A DNA stretch of 64,000 nt, from assembly GCA_934454635.1 (NCBI GenBank), contig CAKSFR010000009.1, forward strand, positions 1 to 64,000. The letters run 5' to 3'. The position numbers and the translations under genes were made by a program. This DNA is from an uncultured Ruminiclostridium sp. GTDB taxonomy: Bacteria; Bacillota; Clostridia; Oscillospirales; Ruminococcaceae. Under the pieces are notes generated by a model. The model saw only the letters and a list, made by a program, of their open reading frames with translations, was not told the origin of the DNA and did not search any database. Below are positions 33,068-42,454 of this stretch, piece by piece (the first letter of the stretch is position 1; the number at the start of each line of letters is the position of its first letter).

Positions 33068-35386
33068 TTATGTCAGCGGCGGGATATCGAACTCGGAAAT
33101 GAGCCGATAGCCGATGAGCACTGTGGTTTTCTCGCCGCCGCACTTCGGGCGCTTGCGGGCTACCTGCGCAAACGCTTGAAGTCCCTGCTTAAAGTTTTTC
33201 ATGCCCTCCGGGTAGCTTCCGTTCTCTTGGCACCATCCCTTATACCGGGCATAGACAGCGGAGGTCAGTTCCTCGGCGGCAGAATCCTTAACCAGATTAT
33301 CTTCAAAGAAGAGCGCCATTCTATCGCTGTCATACTGGTATCGTTCTGTAGCGTCCTTTACGGATTTTGGGAGGAACAATCCCTCGTTTCGCAACCGCCT
33401 GTATTCTTCCAATAGCCAGTTGAGAATGGCGCTCTGGACATGGGACTCTGCGAACTGCCGCTTGAGGGTGGTATCGCGGGATTGCTCGTCAAAATGTCGG
33501 TCGAACGGAATAATGATAATTCTGTCACTGGAGAACAGCGTCATGTCATTTATAACCGGCAGGTAATTTGTATTTACATAAATCTTGAACTGCAGCTGGA
33601 AATCAAAGCTGTTTTCATGCAGATAGCGGGCATTGAGGGTGTCGTTTCCTGTCATAGATTTTATTCTTGCTGCGTCCAAAACCATGCCTTTGCTGGGCTC
33701 GGAGATATTCACGAAACGCACACCTGCAAGACGAGCCACATCTTCGCTTGGCTGCGAGCTATTATTGTAATTCTTCGTGACGATAGTTTCCGGTCGGGAC
33801 GTGCAGCCGTAATCTCCGAGTACTTTCAGAACGCTCTCGCAGAGTGTTCCTTTGCCGTTCCGGGTAGTCACACCGTAAAGAATGGTCATACATTCATGAC
33901 GAGTATCACCGGTAAGCCCATAGCCGAATATCTTCTGAAGAAAGTCGGCTCGGTCGGTATCGCCTCTCATGATTTCGTTGATATAATCGCTGAAACGCTG
34001 CGAGTAGGCTGTGGGGTCATACTTAACAGGACTTATCTTTGTAAGCAAATCGGCGCTGCGGTGTTCGGTGAATTCGCCTGTGTCAATGTGCAAAGTGCCG
34101 TTGCTGCAGTTGAAAATGTAGATATCCGAATCGAAATTACCATACGGAATAGGATGATATACCTGGGCGTCTTTGAGAATATTGACACGATTAGTATGAC
34201 TTTGCCACCGTCCGGCATATTTCATGTATGACTTTTGCTTGTCCTCGTCCTTTATCTCGAGAGCAAAGGTGTACATCAGATCAGCCAATTCCATGCAGTA
34301 TTTCATCGCCTGTAGACTTCCGGTATCCGGCTGCCAAATTCCGTCCTCATAGTGAAACCACATTTTCCGCTCTGGAACAAAGCGCAGTTTATCATTGTAG
34401 AAATCTGCGAAAATATGACCGGCGCCGATATCGTTCCAAGGATACCTAGAGGAATCCATAGGGTCAAGTCCCTTAAGCCTGTCCGCATTGAAATCCTCGA
34501 CAGCTGAGCGTGGAATGATGGGCTTATAATAATCGGTCATTCCGGAGAGTGATTTGGCGATTGTAATGTTGCCGTATGTATCAGCGCCTCGGGGAGCGTC
34601 CCACTTTTCACGCATCAATCCGGATTGTCGGAAAAGCCTGTCCATCTGCACCTTGTCACCACTGCACCAGAATGCCAGCATAGCAACGAAAGCAGCGTCA
34701 GCTTCGCTCTTGCTTTTGTACCCGTTGATGTCGCCATTCCACAATCGGCTGAACTTCTCGCCGTTGCGGGCGGCAGTGGCTTTTGCGATTACCTCATCAT
34801 CACTGAGGTAGCTTTCTCTGAAAACTGTCATATCCGAAACCGTTGATGTCGGTCGGAGCATATAGGTATAAAGCAGCCAATGGAGAGCATCTGCCGTTTC
34901 TGTTACATCTGCATTCGTGAGAGCGTTTCCGGTGACAGTGAGAAAGCGGTTGGTGTAGCCGGGAATGTAGACCTCAATATCACCGTGTTTTATATAGTAG
35001 TCGTGAGTATCGTAGGTAAATCCGTCTGGCAACAGGCAGAAGATTCGTATGCCTGCACCGGAGGGGCTAATTTCGATGTAGGTTGTGGTAAAACGATCTA
35101 CAATCTCCTGCGCCCAAGGTAGTATTTTCCCGTTCACTATGCAGTGGTCGAGGTCTATGCCGACAAGATTGTCACAGACACGAATGCCAATACCATCATA
35201 GCCTGCTGCAGATGCGGCAGTATCAAAGGCGGCAAAAGTGGCAGGGTCGCTCACACTGGCTCTGCTTGTGGTACCCGGAGTATATGGCACCTTGGTTTTG
35301 CTGCCGTTCCTCAGCTCGTATTTCCAGCTGCAGAACTGACCATGTATTTTTAAGTACTGCGGTATTTTGTCTAACTGAACTTTCAA
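33068..35386 (-). CDS. P4-type primase-helicase
   Basis: A 772-residue replication protein. The N-terminal primase-polymerase-like domain (~1-170) includes IGIRVCDNLVGIDLDHCI and YIEISPSGAGIRIFC, where the acidic and basic active-site residues lie. A D5-like region follows. The superfamily-3 helicase domain has Walker A GVTTRNGKGTLCES near residue 508 and a DNA-binding C-terminus. Such proteins start replication at an adjacent iteron origin in satellite phages and integrative plasmids. The ~800 bases upstream (35387-36180) are repeat-rich and non-coding, in the place expected for the origin. Confidence 0.88.
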   Translation of the reverse strand: MKVQLDKIPQYLKIHGQFCSWKYELRNGSKTKVPYTPGTTSRASVSDPATFAAFDTAASAAGYDGIGIRVCDNLVGIDLDHCIVNGKILPWAQEIVDRFTTTYIEISPSGAGIRIFCLLPDGFTYDTHDYYIKHGDIEVYIPGYTNRFLTVTGNALTNADVTETADALHWLLYTYMLRPTSTVSDMTVFRESYLSDDEVIAKATAARNGEKFSRLWNGDINGYKSKSEADAAFVAMLAFWCSGDKVQMDRLFRQSGLMREKWDAPRGADTYGNITIAKSLSGMTDYYKPIIPRSAVEDFNADRLKGLDPMDSSRYPWNDIGAGHIFADFYNDKLRFVPERKMWFHYEDGIWQPDTGSLQAMKYCMELADLMYTFALEIKDEDKQKSYMKYAGRWQSHTNRVNILKDAQVYHPIPYGNFDSDIYIFNCSNGTLHIDTGEFTEHRSADLLTKISPVKYDPTAYSQRFSDYINEIMRGDTDRADFLQKIFGYGLTGDTRHECMTILYGVTTRNGKGTLCESVLKVLGDYGCTSRPETIVTKNYNNSSQPSEDVARLAGVRFVNISEPSKGMVLDAARIKSMTGNDTLNARYLHENSFDFQLQFKIYVNTNYLPVINDMTLFSSDRIIIIPFDRHFDEQSRDTTLKRQFAESHVQSAILNWLLEEYRRLRNEGLFLPKSVKDATERYQYDSDRMALFFEDNLVKDSAAEELTSAVYARYKGWCQENGSYPEGMKNFKQGLQAFAQVARKRPKCGGEKTTVLIGYRLISEFDIPPLT

Positions 35387-36142
35387 TGCTGAATCTCCTT
35401 TGCTTTACGATTTGGACCTTTCACTTTATAAAGGACAGACAATATGAAAAACCGAACCGGTTTTTCAAAATATTTTTCATTCGCCACCGGAATTTTCTTT
35501 TAGTCGTATTCTTCACCCTATACTTTGTAGCCACGGGGAATTGCCAAATTGGACACCTCCGATAAAAAATGTCGTTTTTGCTCTCTACTACCCACTGTGG
35601 ATGAGATGGCTGTTAGTGTGAAAAATCCGAGAACTTTTAAACTTTCTTCTGCTTCTTTACTCACTACCGAGAAATTTAACTCCCACTACCCACTGGAGGT
35701 AAGAGGTCAAAGTGGTCCACTTTATTGAGTTTTTTTCTTGCTGCTGAAAAATTACTTTCTACACCCACCGCTGGACATAAGAAAAACGTTTTTCAACGGA
35801 CTCTAAAACTTTTTATTCCTCTGTCTAGAAGTGAAAAAACGAAAAGTTTTTAAATTCTTTTTCCATAGACCCATCTGGACAGGATTGCGTGTTTTGGCCG
35901 AAAGACTAAAAAATAAATTTTCTCTTTCTATTTACTACCCAAAAATTCAACCCCTTTGTATCTTAAGTCAAAGAAAACCCGGCAAAACCGAAGTCCTTTC
36001 ACTTAACTGCTGCGAAAAAATCTCCGTTTAGTTGAAACCTTTTGAAAAAGTATGTTCCTCACTACTTAGCCACGGCGTAGGGCAAAACTTGAGGGGGTAA
36101 TGTGTAAAAGGGTAAAAAAATAAGCCTTTACTCGAAAAATTC
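35387..36142. repeat. Repeat-rich non-coding region, possible replication origin
   Basis: A degenerate motif around CTACTACCCACTGGAGG recurs about every 70-120 bases: near 35586-35600, 35683-35700, 35758-35775, 35863-35880, 35932-35940 and 36058-36072. The sequence is AT-rich with long A and T runs between copies. No gene with a ribosome site is convincing; a 40-codon frame at 35607 runs through two motif copies. A near-perfect copy of the motif also occurs at 42903-42920 in the prophage. Confidence 0.5.
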
Positions 36143-36192
36143 TGAGAAAAGGTTCTCAATATATTGAAAAATTCACATTTTCGTGATATAAT
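36143..36192 (+). promoter_or_regulatory. Promoter and palindromic operator of the Xre gene
   Basis: TTGAAA (36164-36169), 17 bases, TATAAT (36187-36192). The palindrome TGAGAAAAGGTTCTCA (36143-36158) sits just upstream of the -35 box. Confidence 0.75.
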
Positions 36193-36231
36193 AAATTTGA
36201 GTATGATTGCAAGTACACATGGAGGTGTGAT

Positions 36232-36450
36232 ATGGCTGTTAGGTATAAAAGGCTGTTCCATCTGCTGATTGAGAGGGACATGACCACAACAATGCTTCAG
36301 CAGCAAGCCGGATTTTCATCCAACATCGTTCCCCGCATGAAGCGAAACGGCTATGTATCCTTAGAAACGATAGAAAGCATCTGTCGGGCATTGGATTGCG
36401 GCGTAGATGATATTCTGGAATTTGTGCCGGGCGACGGCGTAGAAAAGTGA
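36232..36450 (+). CDS. Xre/Cro-type helix-turn-helix regulator
   Basis: A 72-residue single-domain protein. The helix-turn-helix spans TTTMLQQQAGFSSNIVPRMK (~residues 18-37), followed by YVSLETIESICRALDCGVDDILEF, the usual end of the HTH_26 family. Ribosome site GGAGGTGTG. It is the first gene of a plus-strand unit with the hsdM fragment 28 bases downstream. Such Xre proteins often control restriction-modification genes or themselves. Confidence 0.88.
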   Translation: MAVRYKRLFHLLIERDMTTTMLQQQAGFSSNIVPRMKRNGYVSLETIESICRALDCGVDDILEFVPGDGVEK

Positions 36451-36477
36451 TGCTTCGGCATAGAAAGAGGTAAAATT

Positions 36478-37146
36478 ATGGCAAGAACGGCAAAAAAGAA
36501 AGAAGAGGCGGTTTCTCTGGAAACGGTACTGTGGAACTGCCGTGTGGCGCTCCGTGGTGTTGGAAGTACCGATAAAAATAGAGATGCTGTTATCGGCTTG
36601 TGCTTTTTAAAGTTTGCCGGCGATAAGTTTGAAAAACGCCGTGCTGAATTGATTGCTCAGTATGGTGATATTCCTGCGTTTCTGGAAAAAGCCTCTTTCT
36701 ATAATGCGGTCAACGTGTTCTATCTAAAGGAGACTGCTCGTTGGTCCTATATCATAAAGAACGCCGGTGCCAATGATATTGCTGTTATCCTCGATCAAGC
36801 TATGGCGGATATTGAGGAGAGCAATCCCGCACTGAAGGGCGCACTGTCCCTTAATTTGTATGCTACTCTCGGTGCACCGAAGGAGAAAATCAAGCAGCTT
36901 ATCGATGAGGTAAATAAAATCGACGAGGCCCGTTTTCATGAAGAAGACCTCATTGGCCGTGTGTACGAATACTTTTTGCAGGTATATGCTGCCTCCGGTA
37001 CGAAAGAAGATGGCGAATTTTACACCCCGGCTTGTGTTGTTCAGTTGATTGCCGAGATAATTGAGCCTTACAGTGGCGTGGTATATGATATAAAAACACC
37101 GAGATTGATACAATTTAATTATTCCTCCGCCGATTTTGCCGCTTGA
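36478..37146 (+). pseudogene. hsdM: Truncated type I restriction-modification methylase HsdM
   Basis: Residues 1-~203 are the HsdM N-terminal helical domain and the start of the methylase (SLETVLWNCRVALRG, LIGRVYEYFLQVYAASGTKE, GEFYTPACVVQLIAEIIEPY). The frame then leaves the family at VYD, just before the SAM-binding motif, and ends after 18 unrelated residues (IKTPRLIQFNYSSADFAA). A working HsdM is about 500 residues. The methylase is therefore dead, and hsdS and hsdR are missing. Confidence 0.85.
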
Positions 37147-37175
37147 GGGGTAAGTTGGCGTTTGAGGGGTAAGTT
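37089..37175. mobile_element. Possible insertion-sequence end that cuts hsdM
   Basis: Right after the last HsdM codon the sequence changes to foreign DNA that contains two direct copies of TTGAGGGGTAAGTTG (about 37144-37178), as seen near the ends of some insertion sequences. No transposase is present. A remnant or a deletion scar is likely. Confidence 0.35.
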
Positions 37176-37273
37176 GTGGAAGTCGAGGTGTCCCAGCTGT
37201 TTTTATCGGTAGCAATGTTCATACTTCGTCGGTATAATAGACGGCGAGAAATTTGGATCTGTGGAGGTGACTC

Positions 37274-37825
37274 ATGAAACTTTTATTCATTATTGGTGAT
37301 GCGGCTGTAGGGAAAATGACAGTGGGTCAGGAATTGATGAAGATAACTGATTTGCGACTTTTTCATAATCACATGACCATAGAACCTGTGATAGAGATTT
37401 TCGGCAGATATGACGGGAAGACCATCACAGAAATACGTGATGTTATTTTCAAAAACTTCGCAGCTTCCGATAACTACGGGATGATTTTTACGTTGATGAT
37501 GGATTTTGATCTGGCTTCAGAATGGAAATATCTGGAACATGTCAAAGGGATCTTTGAACCGTATGGAACGGAATTCTATTATGCAGAGCTGATTGCACCG
37601 CAAGAGATCAGACTGAGAAGGAATGTTTCTGAGAACAGGCTGAAGAATAAGGCCTCCAAAAGAGACATAGAGATTTCAAATCAGCGGCTTCTCAACGATG
37701 ATAAAAACCATAGATGTGTTAGTTATGAGGGCGAGATTACTTTTGATAACTACCTCAGAATCGACAATTCGGATAAAGAGCCTGACGTTGTTGCACAAAT
37801 GATAAAAGACGCCTTTAATTTGTAA
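37274..37825 (+). CDS. P-loop kinase-like protein
   Basis: A 183-residue AAA/kinase-like protein. The Walker A loop is FIIGDAAVGKMTVGQEL at residues 5-21. A basic lid region follows RLRRNVSENRLKNKASKR near residue 118. It resembles small nucleoside or shikimate-type kinases and chloramphenicol phosphotransferase-like proteins, with no clear substrate. The ribosome site GGAGGTGACTC precedes the ATG. It heads a three-gene plus-strand cassette. Confidence 0.7.
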   Translation: MKLLFIIGDAAVGKMTVGQELMKITDLRLFHNHMTIEPVIEIFGRYDGKTITEIRDVIFKNFAASDNYGMIFTLMMDFDLASEWKYLEHVKGIFEPYGTEFYYAELIAPQEIRLRRNVSENRLKNKASKRDIEISNQRLLNDDKNHRCVSYEGEITFDNYLRIDNSDKEPDVVAQMIKDAFNL

Positions 37826-37850
37826 ACACTGGTTCTACGAGGTAACCACC

Positions 37851-38045
37851 ATGAAGCAAATCACAAATAAAGAATATGAAGAGTGGCAGAAATACAAAGC
37901 GGAGAAAGCAAAGGGCCATGTACTGCTGCTGGATACCGTCCGGTTCATCTGCGAGGCCAACGGCTATGACGCTGAGAAGATCGGTCAGCACTTCCTTGAA
38001 ATCCTGCCGAAAATTACAGAGCACGAGGAGGGATTGCCCCTGTGA
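37851..38045 (+). CDS. Hypothetical 64-residue protein
   Basis: A small charged protein starting MKQITNKEYEEWQKYKAEKA, mostly helical, with no cysteine cluster or membrane segment. The stop overlaps the GTG start of the next gene by four bases (GTGA), so it is part of the cassette. Family not recognised. Confidence 0.65.
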   Translation: MKQITNKEYEEWQKYKAEKAKGHVLLLDTVRFICEANGYDAEKIGQHFLEILPKITEHEEGLPL

Positions 38046-38848
38046 AAGTTCTTGATTTGGATATGGATTATTTCATGAAATCCGTTGCGACATTTATAAA
38101 TGAGTCAGAACCCGAGCGTTTACCAGAAGAGGACTATGGGGACAGCGTTTGGTCTGAACGAGAAGTAAGAAACTTCCTTGAAGGGAACCTTGGGCTTTCA
38201 AAACAGAACAGGATAAGAGGCAGAGTTGTTGCCGGTCATAATGAGTCGTTATTCTTTTGGAGAGAGCTGATAGAGAAAGGCGATCTTTCCACTCCTTTTG
38301 ATGTTATCCATGTTGACTCGCATGCAGATTTAGGCCTTGGCTACAGTTCTTGGACGCATATTCTGGATTATCTTCTGTATTATCCAGTTGAAGAAAGATC
38401 CCAGCATCCGAGATACTTTGACACATCAGGGCATCTGCGAAGCGAAGGTATCGGAGACTACTTGCTTTTTGCAGTTGCTTACAGGTGGATATCCAGTATT
38501 GTTTACTGTGGAAATCCTCATGGCGAATGTAATGACTATCTGCTGGACACTCTGAAAGATTTCAAAGAAGAGCCAATCTGGGATAAGCCAGTTCAGAACA
38601 CAATACAATTGCTGTATAATCCAGATATGCCATTCCCTCAATATGACGATACCGAGTATGTGAAACGACAGTATATTAGGAATAGCCGCAAGGAGCCTGA
38701 AGTTCCATTTTTGATCATACCAACGATTGAGGATGTTCATTTTGATGGAAACTATGACTTTGCAGTACTTGCACAATCTCCTAACTATACTCCTGCCAGT
38801 GCAGACTTCATAATGGATATTTTTCGGGAATACATTGTTGAGGAATAA
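38042..38848 (+). CDS. UPF0489-family protein
   Basis: A 268-residue protein with a GTG start at 38042. The UPF0489 signature is visible: MKVLDLDMDYFMKSVA at the N-terminus and FDVIHVDSHADLGLGYSSW in the middle. The D-x-H-x-D pattern and the N-terminal LDLDMDYF resemble the metal site of the arginase/deacetylase fold, so a metal-dependent hydrolase is possible. No substrate is known. It is coupled to the 64-residue gene and ends just before the prophage recombinase terminator. Confidence 0.8.
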   Translation: MKVLDLDMDYFMKSVATFINESEPERLPEEDYGDSVWSEREVRNFLEGNLGLSKQNRIRGRVVAGHNESLFFWRELIEKGDLSTPFDVIHVDSHADLGLGYSSWTHILDYLLYYPVEERSQHPRYFDTSGHLRSEGIGDYLLFAVAYRWISSIVYCGNPHGECNDYLLDTLKDFKEEPIWDKPVQNTIQLLYNPDMPFPQYDDTEYVKRQYIRNSRKEPEVPFLIIPTIEDVHFDGNYDFAVLAQSPNYTPASADFIMDIFREYIVEE

Positions 38849-38854
38849 ACGAAA

Positions 38855-38887
38855 AACGCCTCCGAGCCGATGTGGTTCAGAGGCGTT
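38855..38887 (-). terminator. Terminator at the left end of the prophage
   Basis: AACGCCTC and GAGGCGTT form an 8-bp stem. On the minus strand TTTTTCG follows, ending the recombinase operon; the plus-strand cassette converges on it. Confidence 0.7.
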
Positions 38888-38902
38888 GCTGCGTCTATGG
38901 GA

Positions 38903-40474
38903 TTATGCCTTGATTTCGGTGCCGTCCTTGAGGGTCACCCTGATGTCGTTCTTGCTGTGAACGGTGATGTAGTCCACCATCGCCAGCCAGTCTGTTTCCC
39001 GGAACTCCGTCAGCGGCTCCCTGCTCCGCAGTTCCTTCAGATAGGATTCGATCTGGTGCTTTCGTGCCATGCGCTCGGCAATTAGGTCAGTGACCTCGGT
39101 GTGTCTGGTCTTGGCCTTATCGAACTGGGCTACCAGACCGTCGTAGCGTTTCTGGTATTCAACCTGATCGAGGGCAACGTGAGCGTTTTCTTTGATGCAT
39201 TCCTCGATGAGCTCGGCAGCGATGTTGATTTCAGCTTCCAGATCCGAAAGCTCACTCTCAAGGGCCGTGGTATCGAGGCTCCTTGAAAGGACCTGCTCGT
39301 ATATGGCTATAAACTGTTCCTTCTGGTCGATTACCTGATTGGCGGCCCGGAGGAACAGTTCTTTTATTTCATCCTCGGTGAGTGTCGGGGTGGCGCATTT
39401 CTGGCCGTCGAACTTGTGATTGCACTGCCAGATGACCTTCCGGTAGGAGTCGTTGCTGTGCCAGACCTTCGGCCCGTACCAGCTGCCGCAATCGCCGCAC
39501 TTGACCTTGCTGGAAAAAATGCTAACCGAGCTCTTGCGGTTCCGGCCCTTGGTGCGGGTGGTCATCAGCGTCTGCACCATCTCGAAGGTCTCCGGATCGA
39601 TAATGGCCTCGTGGTTGTCCTTGACGTAGTACTGCGGGATTTCACCCTCGTTGGTCTTTTTCTTTTTGGTCAGGAAATCGACCGTGAAGGACTTCTGCAG
39701 CAGCGCATCACCTTTGTACTTCTCATTGGTGAGGATGCTCTTGATGTTGCTGGGATTCCAGTGGTCCTTGCCGCCGGGTGAAGGAATGCCTTCTTCGGTC
39801 AGCGTCCGGGCGATTTGGAATGGCGACTGCCCTTGAAGAAACATCCCGTAAATGCGCTTAACCAGCTTGGCCTGTTCTGGGTTTACCACGAGGTTGTGGT
39901 CCGGCCCCATGTCGTAGCCCAGAAACCGCTTGAACGGGACTGTGACCTTGCCGTCTGCAAACCGCTTCCGCTGGCCCCATGTGCAGTTCTCGGAAATGGA
40001 CCGGGACTCTTCCTGCGCCAGCGAGGACATAATCGTCAGAAGCAGCTCGCCCTTGCTGTCGAAGGTCCAGATGTTTTCCTTCTCGAAATAGACCTCGACA
40101 TTGTGTTCCTTGAGCTTCCGGATGGTGGTCAGGCTATCGACCGTGTTTCGGGCAAAGCGGCTGACCGACTTCGTGATAATCAGGTCGATCTTGCCGTCAA
40201 GGGCGTCTGCCACCATCTGCCGGAACTGTTCACGCTTTTTGGTGTTGGTGCCGGTGATGCCTTCGTCCGGGTAAACGCCGACGAACTCCCAATCATCCCG
40301 GCCATTGATGTAATTCGTGTAGTAGTCAATCTGCGCTTCGTAACTGGTCAGCTGTTCCTCGTTGTCGGTGCTGACACGAGCGTAGGCCGCCACACGTCGC
40401 TTCTTGGTGCTGTTGATCGGTGCCGCCGTGAAGCGTGACAGCGTCGCCGGTATCGTGGTTACGGATTTGGCCAT
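38903..40474 (-). CDS. Large serine recombinase (prophage, second of a pair)
   Basis: A 523-residue recombinase from ATG 40474. The resolvase domain (~25-170) has the nucleophile serine in VAAYARVSTDNEEQ and the usual SVSRFARNTVD and AQEESRSISEN motifs. A recombinase domain, a zinc ribbon (CGDCGSWYGPKVW with CNHKFDGQKC) and a C-terminal coiled coil (~380-480) follow. Its start lies inside the end of the preceding recombinase gene, so the two are co-translated. One or both integrate and excise the prophage. Confidence 0.9.
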   Translation of the reverse strand: MAKSVTTIPATLSRFTAAPINSTKKRRVAAYARVSTDNEEQLTSYEAQIDYYTNYINGRDDWEFVGVYPDEGITGTNTKKREQFRQMVADALDGKIDLIITKSVSRFARNTVDSLTTIRKLKEHNVEVYFEKENIWTFDSKGELLLTIMSSLAQEESRSISENCTWGQRKRFADGKVTVPFKRFLGYDMGPDHNLVVNPEQAKLVKRIYGMFLQGQSPFQIARTLTEEGIPSPGGKDHWNPSNIKSILTNEKYKGDALLQKSFTVDFLTKKKKTNEGEIPQYYVKDNHEAIIDPETFEMVQTLMTTRTKGRNRKSSVSIFSSKVKCGDCGSWYGPKVWHSNDSYRKVIWQCNHKFDGQKCATPTLTEDEIKELFLRAANQVIDQKEQFIAIYEQVLSRSLDTTALESELSDLEAEINIAAELIEECIKENAHVALDQVEYQKRYDGLVAQFDKAKTRHTEVTDLIAERMARKHQIESYLKELRSREPLTEFRETDWLAMVDYITVHSKNDIRVTLKDGTEIKA

Positions 40475-42231
40475 TTCTTTTCGCTCCTTATTTTCTTGAT
40501 TCTTTCGCTCATTGCCTCCCTGCGCTCGTCTGTCCAAGCGGCCGTCATGGATTCTCTTGCTTTTTCCCGCCGTTCCTCGGTCCAAGGGGTGCCGTGCCGC
40601 TTATCCCAAAAGTCTCTAGACTCGGTGTGGCCGTCCCTGAAATGAAATGTGACCGTGTGGTCGAGGATCGTTGCGCTTTCAATCTGAGCGTCCATCGCAG
40701 CCTCGTCGAACTCGTCACGGCCGAGGACGTCGGTCACCAGCCTCTTCATGGTCTCATCCCTGATAGCCGGATTCTGACATTCGGAACGTGGACCGGTGCA
40801 ATACCAAGACCGTGTCGGGGTGCCATCCTTGCGCTTTCCGGATTGGCATCGGTAATTGGCACCGCAGCAGCCGCACTTGATGAAGCCGGTGAACTCGTAG
40901 AAGGTATTCCGGTTCGGATTGGTATCCTTGCGCTTGTGCCGTTCTCCCCAGAGCTTTCTGCGCTCGTCTGTCCACCAGTCGGTCTTGGCAGTAGATTGCC
41001 ATTTGGTGGTGACCTCGTGGCCGTCGTAAAAGCGGAAGGTCAAGGTATCGTCTCCGATAACGATGACTTCCTCGATCTGCTGACTGAAAACGTCCTCGTC
41101 AAACTCATCAAGGCCCAGCCCCTCCGCTGCGGTATTCTGGAGCATCTTCTCTGGGATGTTCTTCGAGGGGCAAGCCGACACACCTTTCTGGCTTTTCGTC
41201 TGACAGATCCAGATGTAGTAAACCTCACCGGCGGTATTCCGTTTTCCACTGTGGCGATAGTGTTTGCCGCAGCAGCCGCAGGTGATCTTGGTGGAGAAAG
41301 CCGAGAGCTTCAGCGACTTGTTTCCGAAGGGGCCCAGGTCCCGTCTGCGCTTGAACTCGGCCTGTACCGCTTGCCATTCGTCCATCAGGATAATTGCCTC
41401 GTGAGTGTCTTCGACAAAATACTGTGGCATCTCGCCGTAATTCTTCCTACGGTGCTTGGTGATCGGGTCTTCACAGTATTCCTTCTGGAAGAGCATGTTC
41501 CCGGTGTAGGTGATGTTTGTCAGGATGACCTTCACATTGGAGTCCACCCACGGCTTTCCCTGCCGGGTATAAATGCCTCGGTCCATCAAGGCCCTGCCAA
41601 TCTCAATCCGGGATGCGCCTTTCATGTACTCTGCATACATCCAGCGGATGATCTCGGCCTCCTCCGGTATGATGACCAGCTTGTCGTCCTGCCACTCATA
41701 TCCGAAAATACTGAACTTGCCGTTAGGAATGCCCTGCTTGAACCGCTTGATCGTACCCCACTTGACGTTCTCCGAAATGCTGCGGCTTTCTTCCTGTGCA
41801 AAGGAAGCGAGGATGGAAAGCATCAGCTCTCCGTCGCCGCTCAAGGAATTGATTTTTTCCTTCTCGAAGCGAACCTCAATGCCGAGCTCCTTCAGGTGCC
41901 GGACCGTGTTCAGAAGGTCCACGGTGTTCCTCGCAAATCGCTGGATCGACTTGGTGAGGATTATGTCGATGTTTCCGGCTTCACACTCAGTCAGCATGCG
42001 ATTGAACTCTTCACGCTTTTTGGTGCCGGTGCCGGAGATCCCGTAATCCGCAAAAACGCCAGCGTATTCCCATTCTGGGTTCTTCTGAATCAGTGCGCTG
42101 TAGTAGCTCACCTGTGCAGAAAGCGAGTGCTGCATCCTCTCGGATTCCATCGACACTCTGGCGTAGGCAGCGACTCGCTTTCTTGCTTTCAGAACCGGCA
42201 GTTTTCGCTCGATTTTCTCTACTGTTTTCAA
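40459..42231 (-). CDS. Large serine recombinase (prophage, first of a pair)
   Basis: A 590-residue recombinase. The catalytic domain has VAAYARVSMESERMQHSLSA with the nucleophile serine. Two zinc ribbons are present (CGCCGKHYRHSG and CGCCGANYRCQSGKR), one more than in the neighbour, and the last ~50 residues are a basic helix rich in DERRE. It is preceded by the conserved prophage promoter module at 42251-42287. Two tandem non-identical large serine recombinases are known from other clostridial prophages; whether they act as a heteromer is open. Confidence 0.9.
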   Translation of the reverse strand: MKTVEKIERKLPVLKARKRVAAYARVSMESERMQHSLSAQVSYYSALIQKNPEWEYAGVFADYGISGTGTKKREEFNRMLTECEAGNIDIILTKSIQRFARNTVDLLNTVRHLKELGIEVRFEKEKINSLSGDGELMLSILASFAQEESRSISENVKWGTIKRFKQGIPNGKFSIFGYEWQDDKLVIIPEEAEIIRWMYAEYMKGASRIEIGRALMDRGIYTRQGKPWVDSNVKVILTNITYTGNMLFQKEYCEDPITKHRRKNYGEMPQYFVEDTHEAIILMDEWQAVQAEFKRRRDLGPFGNKSLKLSAFSTKITCGCCGKHYRHSGKRNTAGEVYYIWICQTKSQKGVSACPSKNIPEKMLQNTAAEGLGLDEFDEDVFSQQIEEVIVIGDDTLTFRFYDGHEVTTKWQSTAKTDWWTDERRKLWGERHKRKDTNPNRNTFYEFTGFIKCGCCGANYRCQSGKRKDGTPTRSWYCTGPRSECQNPAIRDETMKRLVTDVLGRDEFDEAAMDAQIESATILDHTVTFHFRDGHTESRDFWDKRHGTPWTEERREKARESMTAAWTDERREAMSERIKKIRSEKKWPNP

Positions 42232-42250
42232 TGAAATTCCTCCTTCCGGT

Positions 42251-42287
42251 AGTGTCTATATATCACTCTAAAAGGCCGGAATATCAA
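42251..42287 (-). promoter_or_regulatory. Prophage promoter/palindrome module, copy 1 (recombinase operon)
   Basis: On the minus strand TTGATA (42282-42287), 17 bases, GATATA (42259-42264). The -10 box lies in the palindrome AGTGTCTATATATCACT (42251-42267). Copies 2 and 3 are at 61194 and 62378. Confidence 0.65.
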
Positions 42288-42454
42288 GCGTTTTCCGATA
42301 ATAATGTACCCAAATATGGTCGGTATTTTTCGAGCAGGATTGTATCAATTTCAGCGTATTCCTCCTCGGTGATCAAGCCCTTTTCGAGCATGGTTTTCGC
42401 CATTGAAATAGCTGCGTGGTAGAGCATGTCGTTGTGAGGCTCCTCCTTGCTCAT
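42284..42454 (-). CDS. SHOCT-like 56-residue protein
   Basis: A 56-residue protein, MSKEEPHNDMLYHAAISMAK to the end LLSENA. The centre MLEKGLITEEEYAEIDTILLEKY is the SHOCT-type short helical motif that recurs next to serine recombinases in Firmicutes. Its ATG overlaps the stop of the upstream regulator by four bases. Its 3' end runs into the promoter module of the recombinase gene. It may be a cofactor of the recombinases. Confidence 0.7.
   Translation of the reverse strand: MSKEEPHNDMLYHAAISMAKTMLEKGLITEEEYAEIDTILLEKYRPYLGTLLSENA

Noticed and set aside
32943..33143. 66-codon minus-strand frame spanning the primase end
   Set aside because: It starts inside the primase in another frame and crosses the inverted repeat; no ribosome site.
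35607..35729. 40-codon plus-strand frame in the repeat region
   Set aside because: Starts at an ATG in one repeat and runs through the next; similarity between copies is at DNA level and degenerate, so a protein is unlikely.
40435..42234. A 599-codon plus-strand open frame opposite the serine recombinase
   Set aside because: It mirrors a clear recombinase gene on the other strand, has no ribosome site, and its translation lacks any domain pattern; it results from codon bias in GC-rich DNA.
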